From positions 85,434-149,433 of the forward strand of contig CAYQMG010000188.1 of NCBI GenBank assembly GCA_964418585.1: a DNA stretch of 64,000 nucleotides. Direction: 5' to 3'. The DNA comes from JAJRTE01 sp964418585. GTDB taxonomy: Bacteria > Myxococcota_A > UBA796 > JAJRTE01. The position numbers were made by a program, and so were the translations under genes. Positions 29,957 to 37,928 of the stretch are shown piece after piece. Within the stretch, counting starts at the first letter, position 1. Each line of letters starts with the position of its first letter. The notes under the pieces are model-generated. The model saw only the letters and a program-made list of their open reading frames with translations, had not been told where the DNA came from and did no database searches.

Positions 29957-31378
29957 CTATGGAGCCGGCGTCCGGTGGGTCCAGCTTACCGGCACGCCGT
30001 CTCGCCTTCCCCCTTCGATCCGCACGACCCGGACGGGTGTTCCCGGGATGATCAGGTGGGCTGCCCCCCCGATGACCGCTACCTCGAAGTCGCTTCCATC
30101 TGCAAGCGTTCGGGTCATCCAGCCATCGGCGGAAAACCAGAACAGGCTGATGCGTCGGTTGCCGGCAGCAATCACCTCCGGCCGTCCATCCATGTCCACG
30201 TCCACGATGCGGATTTTCCGGATTTCGTACTGCCCGGGCGTGTCCTGGATCAGGTGCGTGGACCAGCCGTAGGGTTCCAACCGCGCGATGGAGAGCCTTC
30301 CGGACGCCTTGTGTCCGTAGTCGTAGTGCCACCCGTCGCCGAAAAGAAGGTCAGGGCTGCCGTCTCCATCGCCATCACCAAAGACCACCGTTCGGACGCC
30401 CAGGTGCGTGCTGATGTGGACCCGTTCCTTGCCCTTCAGCATGAACAGGTCGCCGGGATCGAGCTTTTTTTCGCCGTAGGGGCGTCCGACGAAGAGGCTC
30501 GCCTTTCGATGGCCGGGCAGGCGCCCCGCCGTCCAGCTCGAGGCCATCCGGATTCGTGTGAGGCGCCGGGCCTTGAGTGGGCCGGCCAGGGGGTCGCGGC
30601 CAGGGGCCGGTCGGAGCACGAAGGCCGTGACAAAGTACTTGCTGTCATGGTGGGCGATCAGGATTTCCGGCCTCGAATCTCCCTCCAGGTCGGCGAGCAG
30701 GAGACCGACGACCTGCGGACGACTCGAGGCGGCCCGGTAGAGGGAGGTGGTCACCCGACGGTGGCTTCCGCTCTTGCCCTTGACCCGGAGCGCTACCAGG
30801 TGCACCGGCACATCGCGCTGTTCCTTGCTCATCCCGTAGCCGATCAGAACGTCTTCCCGACCATCATGGTCGATGTCGGCCACGAGCAGCGCGTTGGGCG
30901 CGCCGATGAGCTTTTTTTCGAGGTCGGTTGGCGGCAGGAACGTCTCGAACGGCCCCTCGTCGCCCGGGTGCCAGAATGACCACCTGCCGTTGTTCCAGCA
31001 CAGGATGTCGTCGTCCCCGTTCCCATCGATGTCCGCCGCGCCCACGAACGAGCATGTCGGCCAGGTACGCGCCTGGCCGGGAACCACTCCGGGAGGGAAG
31101 GTCGGCACCTGCCCGGGCGCTGCGGCCAGGTCGGCGGTGCCGGCTCCGGTCCCCTTGTCCGCCTGCGGCACAGGTCCGTCTGCAGGCAACCGGGCGGATT
31201 GAGGTTCGTCACGGCATGCCCCGGATACCTGGAGCAGCAGGAGCAAGAGCAGGGTGAGCGGCGTTCGTGAAACGGCCGGTCGGTTCGAGCGTCGTGCCGG
31301 GTTTCTTCGCGGGCACTCGACCGGTACCCGGTTGGGCGCTGAAGGGGAAAGGAACGAAGCGACTGGTCCTCTTGACAT
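29957..31378 (-). CDS. FG-GAP/VCBS repeat lipoprotein
   Basis: Exported 473-residue protein with a long N-terminal basic stretch, a poly-Leu hydrophobic core and lipobox VSGAC (Cys near 55). The body is a beta-propeller of FG-GAP/integrin-like repeats: AADIDGNGDDDILC, VADIDHDGREDVLI, LADLEGDSRPEILI, FGDGDGDGSPDLLF and VDVDMDGRPEVIA, each with the DxDxDG calcium-binding loop. ATG 31378 is used; it lies 4 nt after the stop of the FHA-GGDEF gene, which indicates translational coupling; TTG 31390 upstream is less likely. A later internal start closer to the hydrophobic core is possible. Probably an outer-membrane-attached binding protein; ligand unknown. Confidence 0.85.
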   Translation of the reverse strand: MSRGPVASFLSPSAPNRVPVECPRRNPARRSNRPAVSRTPLTLLLLLLLQVSGACRDEPQSARLPADGPVPQADKGTGAGTADLAAAPGQVPTFPPGVVPGQARTWPTCSFVGAADIDGNGDDDILCWNNGRWSFWHPGDEGPFETFLPPTDLEKKLIGAPNALLVADIDHDGREDVLIGYGMSKEQRDVPVHLVALRVKGKSGSHRRVTTSLYRAASSRPQVVGLLLADLEGDSRPEILIAHHDSKYFVTAFVLRPAPGRDPLAGPLKARRLTRIRMASSWTAGRLPGHRKASLFVGRPYGEKKLDPGDLFMLKGKERVHISTHLGVRTVVFGDGDGDGSPDLLFGDGWHYDYGHKASGRLSIARLEPYGWSTHLIQDTPGQYEIRKIRIVDVDMDGRPEVIAAGNRRISLFWFSADGWMTRTLADGSDFEVAVIGGAAHLIIPGTPVRVVRIEGGRRDGVPVSWTHRTPAP

Positions 31379-31382
31379 CGTG

Positions 31383-32273
31383 TCACCCAACCACCTGGTC
31401 GCGGCCCCGCTCCTTCGCCCGGTACAGATTTCTGTCGGCCTGGGCCACGATCGTTTCCACGTCGGTCTGGCGTTTCCCGAGATAGGTGGTAACCCCGATG
31501 CTGACGGTGAGTGGAATCTTCTTGCCTCCGATGACGAAGGGTGTGCCTCCGATGAGTCGATGAATCTTGGTGGCGAACTGGAGCGCGTTCTCGTGGGGGG
31601 TGTGCACCAGCAGGATTGCGAACTCCTCCCCCCCGTAACGCGCGAAGATGTCTTCCCGCCGGATGTTCGGCCGAATTCGGTCCGCCACGGCCTTGAGGAG
31701 TTGGTCGCCCACCAGGTGGCCGTGGGTGTCGTTGATTTTCTTGAAGTGGTCCAGGTCCATCATGATGACCGACAACGGGGTCTTGTGTCGCCGCGTGGAC
31801 GAGATCTCCCGCTCGAGGCAATCGAAGAAGTGGCGCCGGTTGTGCACCTGGGTGAGTGCGTCCATGATGGTGAGTCGGTAGACCTCGGCGTGGTACGCGG
31901 CCTCCACGTTGTTCCCGGAGAGGAACTTGAACGAGGTGTCTCCCAGGGTCACCACGTCGCGGTCCATGAGGAGGTGCCGGGTCCGTTTCTTGCGGTGGTT
32001 GATCAGCACTCCATTGGTCGACCCTTCGTCGGAGATGACCCATCCGCGGGCGTTCCGGGTGATTCGTGCGTGGATCCGGGACACGGTTGGGCTGTCGATT
32101 CGGATGTCTGCGTTCGCGTCCCGACCCAGGAGGTAGGAAGGTGCCTCGAGCACGAAGCGGACGCCCATCAACGGGCCGGCAGGGTGGATGAACACGATGC
32201 AAGGCGGCTTGTCTTCGTTCAGGCAATCGAGGAATGCCCGTTGGTCGATGAGAGAGGTCGACTGCGCTTTCAT
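31383..32273 (-). CDS. FHA domain-diguanylate cyclase (GGDEF) protein
   Basis: Cytoplasmic 296-residue signalling enzyme. An FHA domain (about 45-115, with GRDANADIRI, VSRIHARI and STNGVLIN) binds phosphothreonine peptides, so its input is probably a Ser/Thr kinase. The GGDEF domain (about 135-290) keeps the active site GGEEF, DLDHFKKIND and the NRR motif, so it should make cyclic di-GMP from two GTP. No RxxD inhibitory site is seen just upstream of GGEEF. ATG 32273 (MKAQST) is chosen over GTG 32282. It overlaps functionally with the downstream FG-GAP lipoprotein, whose start codon follows 4 nt after this stop. Confidence 0.93.
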   Translation of the reverse strand: MKAQSTSLIDQRAFLDCLNEDKPPCIVFIHPAGPLMGVRFVLEAPSYLLGRDANADIRIDSPTVSRIHARITRNARGWVISDEGSTNGVLINHRKKRTRHLLMDRDVVTLGDTSFKFLSGNNVEAAYHAEVYRLTIMDALTQVHNRRHFFDCLEREISSTRRHKTPLSVIMMDLDHFKKINDTHGHLVGDQLLKAVADRIRPNIRREDIFARYGGEEFAILLVHTPHENALQFATKIHRLIGGTPFVIGGKKIPLTVSIGVTTYLGKRQTDVETIVAQADRNLYRAKERGRDQVVG

Positions 32274-32386
32274 GGTGCACACCCATGGACGGCGTTCTTC
32301 CGTCGCCGCGAACGGACGGTCCCCTCGTCTCGGAGTGCTCCACCACTCCGCTCCTCGGCCGTGGAGGGTCCGGGACCGCTGGAGAA

Positions 32387-32416
32387 AGACTACCGGAAAC
32401 CGAGGCCCAAGGTCAA
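32387..32416 (-). promoter_or_regulatory. possible promoter of the FHA-GGDEF gene
   Basis: Minus-strand TTGACC (32416-32411), 18 nt, TAGTCT (32392-32387). The -35 is good and the -10 weak. The leader would be about 110 nt. It lies in the 237-nt gap behind the DUF5989-like gene. Confidence 0.35.
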
Positions 32417-32510
32417 CGAGATAGCACTTGCTGGCCGACGAAGGTTGGACAGGGCCGGCCTGACGGCCTCGGGCAGGTGTTGGAGGGGCTCCATCGAGGG
32501 GCCGAGTGGG

Positions 32511-32759
32511 CTAGAACACGGCGTAGATGAATGGGAGCACCACGGATTTCTCGGTCAGCACGATGAAGATGCCCAGCAAGGCCAGAATGACGATGATGGG
32601 GGTAATCCACCAGACCTTCCGCTCCTTGATGAACGTCCAGAATTCCCCAAGCAGTGTGAATTTCCTGGAGAAGCGAAACCCGCCGGCCGGATCTTTCTCG
32701 ATGAGAAGGGAAAGGAGAATGAGCACCACGATCGCGATGACCACATACTTCAAGTTCAT
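32511..32759 (-). CDS. DUF5989-type small membrane protein
   Basis: An 82-residue protein with two membrane segments (about 3-20 and 52-70). The C-terminal half, with FWTFIKERKVWWITPIIV and ending in VVLPFIYAVF, matches the pattern of DUF5989 proteins that accompany carbamoyltransferases. ATG 32759 follows GGAGGTCGGTC; the frame upstream is open but has no ribosome site. It is the third gene of the SxtJ-like/carbamoyltransferase/DUF5989 set and probably forms a membrane complex with the other two; that complex is inferred. Confidence 0.8.
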   Translation of the reverse strand: MNLKYVVIAIVVLILLSLLIEKDPAGGFRFSRKFTLLGEFWTFIKERKVWWITPIIVILALLGIFIVLTEKSVVLPFIYAVF

Positions 32760-32909
32760 GACCGACCTCCGCTGCGTCCCTGTGTCCCGCCGCCTCCCCG
32801 CCGCGGTGATTGTGCCTGCCACGCCTGGGCGCTGCCCGCGCTCCGGAACGCGGCTTCATCGTGCCGCCCCCTTTGGAATGACCCGGTGACCGTGGCCGAA
32901 ATTCCGGAA

Positions 32910-34646
32910 TCAATCCGGTGCGAACGCCCTGTCTCCCCGGACCAGCCCGGGAATGGGCGGCTGATCCTCCTTCCGCAACCAGAACGGCCCGATGATCAGG
33001 TCATCCATGTCCGTTCTCATGAAACATTCGTAGGCGTGCCGAGGCGTCATGACGATGGGTTCGCCCCGCACGTTGAACGACGTATTGATAATGACCGGTG
33101 TCCCCGTCTTTTCGTAGAACTTGTGGATGAGGTCGTAGTAGAGCGGATTCATCTCCCGATCCACACTCTGGATACGGGCCGAGTGATCCACGTGGGTCAC
33201 AGAAGGAATCGTCCGCCGGTCCTCCCGGACATTGGCCACCAGCAGCATGTAGGGACTCTCGCAGTCGATCTCGAACCATTCGCTGATGTGGTCGGCCAAC
33301 ACGGTGGGCGCAAAGGGTCGGAACCCTTCCCGAAACTTGATCTTCAGGTTGATCGTGTCCCGCATCTTGGCATTGCGCGCATCCCCCAGAATACTCCGGT
33401 TGCCGAGCGCTCGAGGCCCCCACTCCATGGCGCCCTGGAACCAGCCCACCACGTGCTGGTCTTCGATGAGCGACACGGTTTTCTCGAGCAACGGTTCCCG
33501 GTCCAGACGTTGGTAGACTGCGCCGACCGACTTCAGGTACGACTCGATCTCCTCGTCCGAATACTCGGGGCCCAGGAATGGACTCCGGAACGTGAATGTC
33601 CTCGGGTTGCCCAGCAAGGTGTTGTGCACGTACAGAGCCGCACCGAGCGCTCCACCCGCGTCCCCCGCCGCCGGCTGAATGAAAAGCTCCTTCATCGGCG
33701 TCTCACGCAGGATGTGCCCGTTTGCCACACAGTTGAGCGCCACACCGCCGGCCATGCAAAGCCTGGTCAACCCAGTCCGTTTGTGGAGCGCGTTGGCCAG
33801 TTTCACCATCACGTCGTCCACCACCCGCTGCAAGCTGGCTGCGATGTCCTTGTGCCGCTGCTCCAGAGGCTCGTCCGGACGGCGCGGCGGGCCTCCAAAC
33901 AGCTCATGGAGGCGGGGATGCGTCATGTGCATGGCGTAATCATAGGAAAAATAGGCCATGTTCAGCCGGAAACTGCCATCCTCCTTCACATCGATGAGTT
34001 CGCGGAACTGCTCCTCGTACTCCGGTCGGCCGTAAGGAGCCAATCCCATCACCTTGTACTCGGCACTGTTGACCTTGAATCCCAGGTAATAGGTGAACGC
34101 ACTGTAAAGGAGGCCCAGGGAGTGCGGGAACCGGATCTCCTTGTCCAGCACGATCTCCGTCCCCCGGCCCACGCCCGCCGTCGCGGTCGCCCACTCACCC
34201 ACTCCGTCCACGGTGAGAATCGCCGCCTCCTCGAACGGAGAGCAAAGAAACGCACTCGCCGCATGAGAAATGTGGTGATCGCTGAACAGGATACTCCCCT
34301 GGTAGCGAAGCTCGTCCCGTATCGTCTGCGGTACCCAGAGCTTTTCCTTGAGCCACAGCGGCATCGCCCGCATGAATTGCGGAAAGCTCTTCGGAAAGTG
34401 TGTCACCGCCGACGCCAGGATACGCTCAAATTTCACGAACGGCTTGTCGTAAAAAACGATGTGATCCAGATCGTTGGGCTCCAGTCCCGCCCGCTCCAGG
34501 CAAAACCGGATGGCATTGCGTGGAAAATCCGGATCGTGCTTGATGCGCGTGAATCGTTCTTCCGATGCCGCGGCGACGAGCTTCCCGTCGACCAGCAAGG
34601 CAGCGGCAGAGTCATGATAGTACGCGGAGATTCCAAGTATTTTCAT
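32910..34646 (-). CDS. NodU/CmcH-family O-carbamoyltransferase
   Basis: A 578-residue enzyme that moves a carbamoyl group from carbamoyl phosphate, through carbamoyl-AMP, to a hydroxyl of a sugar or small molecule. It begins MKILGISAYYHDSAAALL and has SEERFTRIKHD, the metal-binding HHISHAASAF segment, TVDGVGEW and, in the C-terminal YrdC-like part, GPRALGNRSILGDARN and NTSFNVRGEPIV, all typical. Length is normal. The ATG lacks a clear ribosome site; translation may be coupled to the SxtJ-like gene 14 nt upstream. With many glycosyltransferases nearby, a polysaccharide acceptor is likely, though unproven. Confidence 0.94.
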   Translation of the reverse strand: MKILGISAYYHDSAAALLVDGKLVAAASEERFTRIKHDPDFPRNAIRFCLERAGLEPNDLDHIVFYDKPFVKFERILASAVTHFPKSFPQFMRAMPLWLKEKLWVPQTIRDELRYQGSILFSDHHISHAASAFLCSPFEEAAILTVDGVGEWATATAGVGRGTEIVLDKEIRFPHSLGLLYSAFTYYLGFKVNSAEYKVMGLAPYGRPEYEEQFRELIDVKEDGSFRLNMAYFSYDYAMHMTHPRLHELFGGPPRRPDEPLEQRHKDIAASLQRVVDDVMVKLANALHKRTGLTRLCMAGGVALNCVANGHILRETPMKELFIQPAAGDAGGALGAALYVHNTLLGNPRTFTFRSPFLGPEYSDEEIESYLKSVGAVYQRLDREPLLEKTVSLIEDQHVVGWFQGAMEWGPRALGNRSILGDARNAKMRDTINLKIKFREGFRPFAPTVLADHISEWFEIDCESPYMLLVANVREDRRTIPSVTHVDHSARIQSVDREMNPLYYDLIHKFYEKTGTPVIINTSFNVRGEPIVMTPRHAYECFMRTDMDDLIIGPFWLRKEDQPPIPGLVRGDRAFAPD

Positions 34647-34660
34647 AGGAATTCGGAATG

Positions 34661-34921
34661 CTAGAACTGCCGCTGGAACTTGTCCAACTCAGCGATTGGT
34701 TGTGTCCTGTCCACCCAGTAGGAGCTGTCCGAGGATTGGGGAGACTCGAGCAATTTCTTGCCGGTCACGCGGAGAATGAGCGAAAGTGGGCCGACGGCCA
34801 GGAAGTAGACGAGGCCGACGAGCACGAGGTTGATGAATCTGGTGATGGCGAGCCCAACCGCCTGTATCGGCTTCAAGACCGTTTTCACCCTGTCCCACAA
34901 CGAGCGCTGCCCTTCCGCCAT
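34661..34921 (-). CDS. SxtJ-like carbamoyltransferase-associated membrane protein
   Basis: An 86-residue protein with an amphipathic start (SLWDRVKTVLKPI), one long membrane segment (about 30-52, INLVLVGLVYFLAVGPLSL) and the tail RVTGKKLL ... SSYWVDR, which fits the C-terminus of SxtJ-type proteins encoded beside carbamoyltransferases. It may be a short form of that family. ATG 34921 follows a strong GAGGAGGT 8 nt upstream, and a near-consensus promoter lies at 34961-34990. It is the first gene of the three-gene carbamoyltransferase unit. Confidence 0.72.
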   Translation of the reverse strand: MAEGQRSLWDRVKTVLKPIQAVGLAITRFINLVLVGLVYFLAVGPLSLILRVTGKKLLESPQSSDSSYWVDRTQPIAELDKFQRQF

Positions 34922-34960
34922 CGCAACAATACCTCCTCAGGCCCGAATTGCGCCAAGCCA

Positions 34961-34990
34961 AGTATAGATGGGGAGGTCTCGAGGTGTCAA
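34961..34990 (-). promoter_or_regulatory. strong sigma70-type promoter of the carbamoyltransferase operon
   Basis: Minus-strand TTGACA (34990-34985, 6 of 6), 18-nt spacer, TATACT (34966-34961, 5 of 6). The spacer contains one copy of CTCGAG. The leader would be about 34 nt and includes the GGAGGT ribosome site. Confidence 0.72.
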
Positions 34991-35096
34991 GAATCACAGG
35001 CCGGGTTTCGTCTCGATGCCAGGGGCGGGGGGATGAGGCCGCGCGGGAACTGCGTTGGCGCTGGACGAATTCATCCGGGCTGGTGGTGGGGAGGGG

Positions 35097-35552
35097 TCAC
35101 GCTTCCTCGCCGGAATCCTCATCCTTCTTGGGGACGAAGGTGACCTTGAGTCGTTCGGTCTCGAGTTCGGCGGCGTCGCTTCCTTTCTTGTCCCGTTTTC
35201 GGCCCCCGGGCCTGGTCTTGGGAACGAAGTTGATGGTGGCGTGCACCTCGATGCTGTAGTTGGACAGCACCCTGCCCAGTTCGTCCCGGAGATCGATGGC
35301 ATTCAGATATCGCTGCGCCTCCCGAACCAGGATGGTCTGAAGCTGGTCCGTCCCCTTCATCAGGTTCTCCACCAGCACGCTGATGGCATCCCGTGGGTTG
35401 AGTTCAACGATGGCGCGCAGTTCGTCTCGAGTGATGTGAACCGCCTCCGCACCGGTGTTGATGAGCTTGGATGCAATCCGCCGGAGGTTGGCCGAGGAGC
35501 GTCTCGAGTCCTCGGTCTTGTCCTGGCCTTTGCCACTGAATCGCTCTCTCAT
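35097..35552 (-). CDS. conserved hypothetical protein with basic C-terminal tail
   Basis: A 151-residue soluble protein. Residues 20-100 form a helical domain (LRRIASKLINTGAEAV, ELNPRDAISVLVENLMKG, EAQRYLNAIDLRDELGRVL) followed by a beta strand (SIEVHATINFVPK) and a Lys/Arg/Glu-rich, probably disordered tail. ATG 35552 is behind GAGGAGATC. No signal peptide. I recognise no characterised family; the arrangement recalls small assembly or regulatory proteins. It is divergent from the AMMECR1-like gene and its stop lies 176 nt upstream of the SxtJ-like gene. Confidence 0.65.
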   Translation of the reverse strand: MRERFSGKGQDKTEDSRRSSANLRRIASKLINTGAEAVHITRDELRAIVELNPRDAISVLVENLMKGTDQLQTILVREAQRYLNAIDLRDELGRVLSNYSIEVHATINFVPKTRPGGRKRDKKGSDAAELETERLKVTFVPKKDEDSGEEA

Positions 35553-35630
35553 GACGTGCGATCTCCTCAAAGGGTTTCCTGACGGAACGGTCGCCGCCCT
35601 TCAGCCACGACAGACCTCCATGGACTTTAC

Positions 35631-35659
35631 TTGACATGTCTGCGGGTATCCGTCAAGAT
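35631..35659 (+). promoter_or_regulatory. possible promoter of the AMMECR1-like gene
   Basis: TTGACA (35631-35636, perfect) with CAAGAT (35654-35659) 17 nt on; the -10 is weak. The leader to ATG 35703 would be about 35 nt. Confidence 0.35.
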
Positions 35660-35702
35660 CTCGACCCCGTATGCTCCCCCAACAATCGTGAATGAGGCTG
35701 AC

Positions 35703-37679
35703 ATGCGCGGACGTTCCCTGGTACTCGGCATCGGCGTGGGCGTCGTGATCATGGGTGCTGCCCTCGCCTGGGCGACCTATCCCTGGCGGACGCTCAATCC
35801 AGACTTCATGTTCCGGTTTTTCGCCCTTTCCGAGCGCTACCGGCTGACAGATGACGAAAAAGAGGCTGCGGTCGAGATCGTTCGTGAAGCGATCCGGACC
35901 TTCGGAGCCCCGGCCACACCGGGAGACGCGCCTCGAGACGTGCCCGAGAAATTCACCCTGAGGGACCCGAGGCCGGTGTGGGTGTCGCTCTACCTGCCGC
36001 AACTTCCGGGGACTCGAGGCCGGGGTGAGGAGGCCAACATCTACCGTTCGTTACGAACGGCGACCCGGCAGGCCCTGGAGCAGGCCAAGGACCGGGAGAG
36101 CTGGCTCCGGCAGCGGGACCAGATACGTATCCAGGTGGATATTCTCCAGGATCGCGCGCCACTACGCAGCATTCGGGGGTGGTATCTCTTTTTCGCGGTG
36201 GAACCCGGCGTGGACGGAATCATCCTGAGCCAGGGGACGCGCACCGGCTACCTGCTTCCGTCTGACGCGGTCACTCGAGGATATCTCACGCCTCGAGTGC
36301 GTGGCCGTGTGAAATGTGTCGAGAAACTGCTTTCCATGACCGCTGCCGAGATGCGGGTTCGGAGGAACATCTGGAAGGAGCCGGATACGCGGATCGAGCG
36401 GTTTCGGACCATCAGCTTCGGGGCGCCGGTACCTGGACAGGGGGTGCGTACCTACTTCCGGGGCAACGTGCTCCTTCAGCCCGAGGAAGTGACCTCGAGA
36501 CGCATTTATCAGGCCATTCAGGACGGCGCAGCCTGGCTTCTCAACAACGCGCGGCCCGACGGGAAGTTCAACTATCAGTACAACCCAAATACGGACCGCT
36601 ACTCCAAGTCCTACAACGCGGTCCGGCATGCCGGCACGGTCTACGGTCTCCTCGAGCTGTACCGGCACTTCCAGGAGCCTGCATTCCTGGAGGCTGCCCG
36701 GCGTGCTGCGCCGTACCTGTACGAAAACATCGGCAGCCCGCAGTCGGGCTCGGACCTGCTGGGTATCCCGGACGGGAAGGCGTGGCCCACCGGGTCGGCG
36801 GCCCTGGGACTCCTGGCGTTCGTCAACATGCCGGCCGAGATGCGCACCGAGGATTATGCCCGTTACGAGGAGGGGTTGGGGCGATTCCTGCTCAAGATGA
36901 TCGACGATCGCGGGTACGTGTTCCAGGGGTACCTGGCCTACAAGGGGGCCAAGGAGGTGAATGGAGTCAAGCGGGTGAACAAGGAACCCCTCTACTACCC
37001 CGGGGAGTCGATGCTGGCGCTGGCAAAGCTGTACGAGCAGACCCGGGATCGCCGTTGGTTGGATGGCGCGATGCGGATTGCCGATCGACAGATCCGGAGA
37101 TTCAATCTCGGAAGGATGGCCGACCACTGGGTCATTCAGGGCCTGTACCAGCTCTATCGGCACACGCAGGACCGCTGGTATGCCGAGGCGGCGCTCGCCA
37201 TGGCGGACAGCTATATCGACACCCAGTGCCCACCCAACACACCACCGTTTCCGGACTACTTCGGGGCGTACCGGCGACAGAACGAGACGCCTCGCACGAC
37301 CCGGGCGGGTAGCCGCTCGGAGGCCATGACCGCTGCCGTCCGCACCGCCTGGGCGCTTGGTGTGGACGCCCGACCCTATGAGGACTCCCTCCTGTTCGCG
37401 GCCAAGCACCAGATCGAACAGCAGTTCCGGCCGGAGAACAGCTTCTTCCTCATCCGTCCGGACCGGGTCATGGGCGGATTCCGGGCCGGCCTGGTCGACA
37501 ATCAGCTCCGGATCGACTTCAACCAGCACTCCTGCGTCGGACTCATCGGCGCGCTCGAGGTCGCGGTGCGGCGTGAGGGAACCCCTCCGTGGTGGCACGA
37601 ACTGCCCCTGGAGCCGGTCGCCACTCCCGCACCAACCATTCCCGAACAGGCGCCGGCGAATGCCACCCCCGGTCCCTGA
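35703..37679 (+). CDS. membrane-anchored AMMECR1-like/alpha-alpha toroid fusion protein
   Basis: A 658-residue protein with an N-terminal membrane anchor or signal (about 5-25). Residues about 60-200 look like a diverged AMMECR1 domain: PVWVSLYLPQ, a helical middle, IRIQVDILQDRAPL and EPGVDGIILSQGTRTGYLLP correspond to its strands and to the conserved Gly-rich end, though the usual LRGCIG segment is replaced. Residues about 270-640 have the repeated helices of an (alpha/alpha)6 toroid as in N-acylglucosamine epimerases and GH88/GH127-like proteins, with HAGTVYGLLELYR, YYPGESMLALAKLYE and HWVIQGLYQLYRHT. Catalytic residues cannot be assigned. The frame opens upstream, but ATG 35703 directly precedes the anchor. 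A periplasmic glycan-related role is a guess from the toroid. Confidence 0.72.
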   Translation: MRGRSLVLGIGVGVVIMGAALAWATYPWRTLNPDFMFRFFALSERYRLTDDEKEAAVEIVREAIRTFGAPATPGDAPRDVPEKFTLRDPRPVWVSLYLPQLPGTRGRGEEANIYRSLRTATRQALEQAKDRESWLRQRDQIRIQVDILQDRAPLRSIRGWYLFFAVEPGVDGIILSQGTRTGYLLPSDAVTRGYLTPRVRGRVKCVEKLLSMTAAEMRVRRNIWKEPDTRIERFRTISFGAPVPGQGVRTYFRGNVLLQPEEVTSRRIYQAIQDGAAWLLNNARPDGKFNYQYNPNTDRYSKSYNAVRHAGTVYGLLELYRHFQEPAFLEAARRAAPYLYENIGSPQSGSDLLGIPDGKAWPTGSAALGLLAFVNMPAEMRTEDYARYEEGLGRFLLKMIDDRGYVFQGYLAYKGAKEVNGVKRVNKEPLYYPGESMLALAKLYEQTRDRRWLDGAMRIADRQIRRFNLGRMADHWVIQGLYQLYRHTQDRWYAEAALAMADSYIDTQCPPNTPPFPDYFGAYRRQNETPRTTRAGSRSEAMTAAVRTAWALGVDARPYEDSLLFAAKHQIEQQFRPENSFFLIRPDRVMGGFRAGLVDNQLRIDFNQHSCVGLIGALEVAVRREGTPPWWHELPLEPVATPAPTIPEQAPANATPGP

Positions 37680-37825
37680 CGGGAACCCACCGGGCCTGAC
37701 CGAAATTCCACCCAATCCAGGCCGATTGCAGCTCAATGCCACGGCCCGAATGCCCGGGTTCCCTCCTCCCTCGAGTACGATTGGATACCTGCAGCGGCCC
37801 GGGAGGAGAACCTGCCAAACGAAAG

Positions 37826-37854
37826 TTGATTTATTCCCGGGAGCGAACTACAAT
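37826..37854 (+). promoter_or_regulatory. sigma70-type promoter of the pseudokinase-TPR operon
   Basis: TTGATT (37826-37831), 17 nt, TACAAT (37849-37854, 5 of 6). It lies in the 249-nt gap before the kinase-like gene and predicts a leader of about 68 nt. Confidence 0.6.
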
Positions 37855-37928
37855 CGGCCTGTGCGGAGACCGGAATGGAGCATGCATTCCAGAACGGTAG
37901 GTTCCAGCCGAAGCGATGGTGAAACAAA

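Noticed and set aside
31254..34664. A very long + strand open frame opposite the FHA-GGDEF and carbamoyltransferase genes
   Set aside because: The minus strand encodes several recognisable proteins over the same DNA; the + frame has no domain content.
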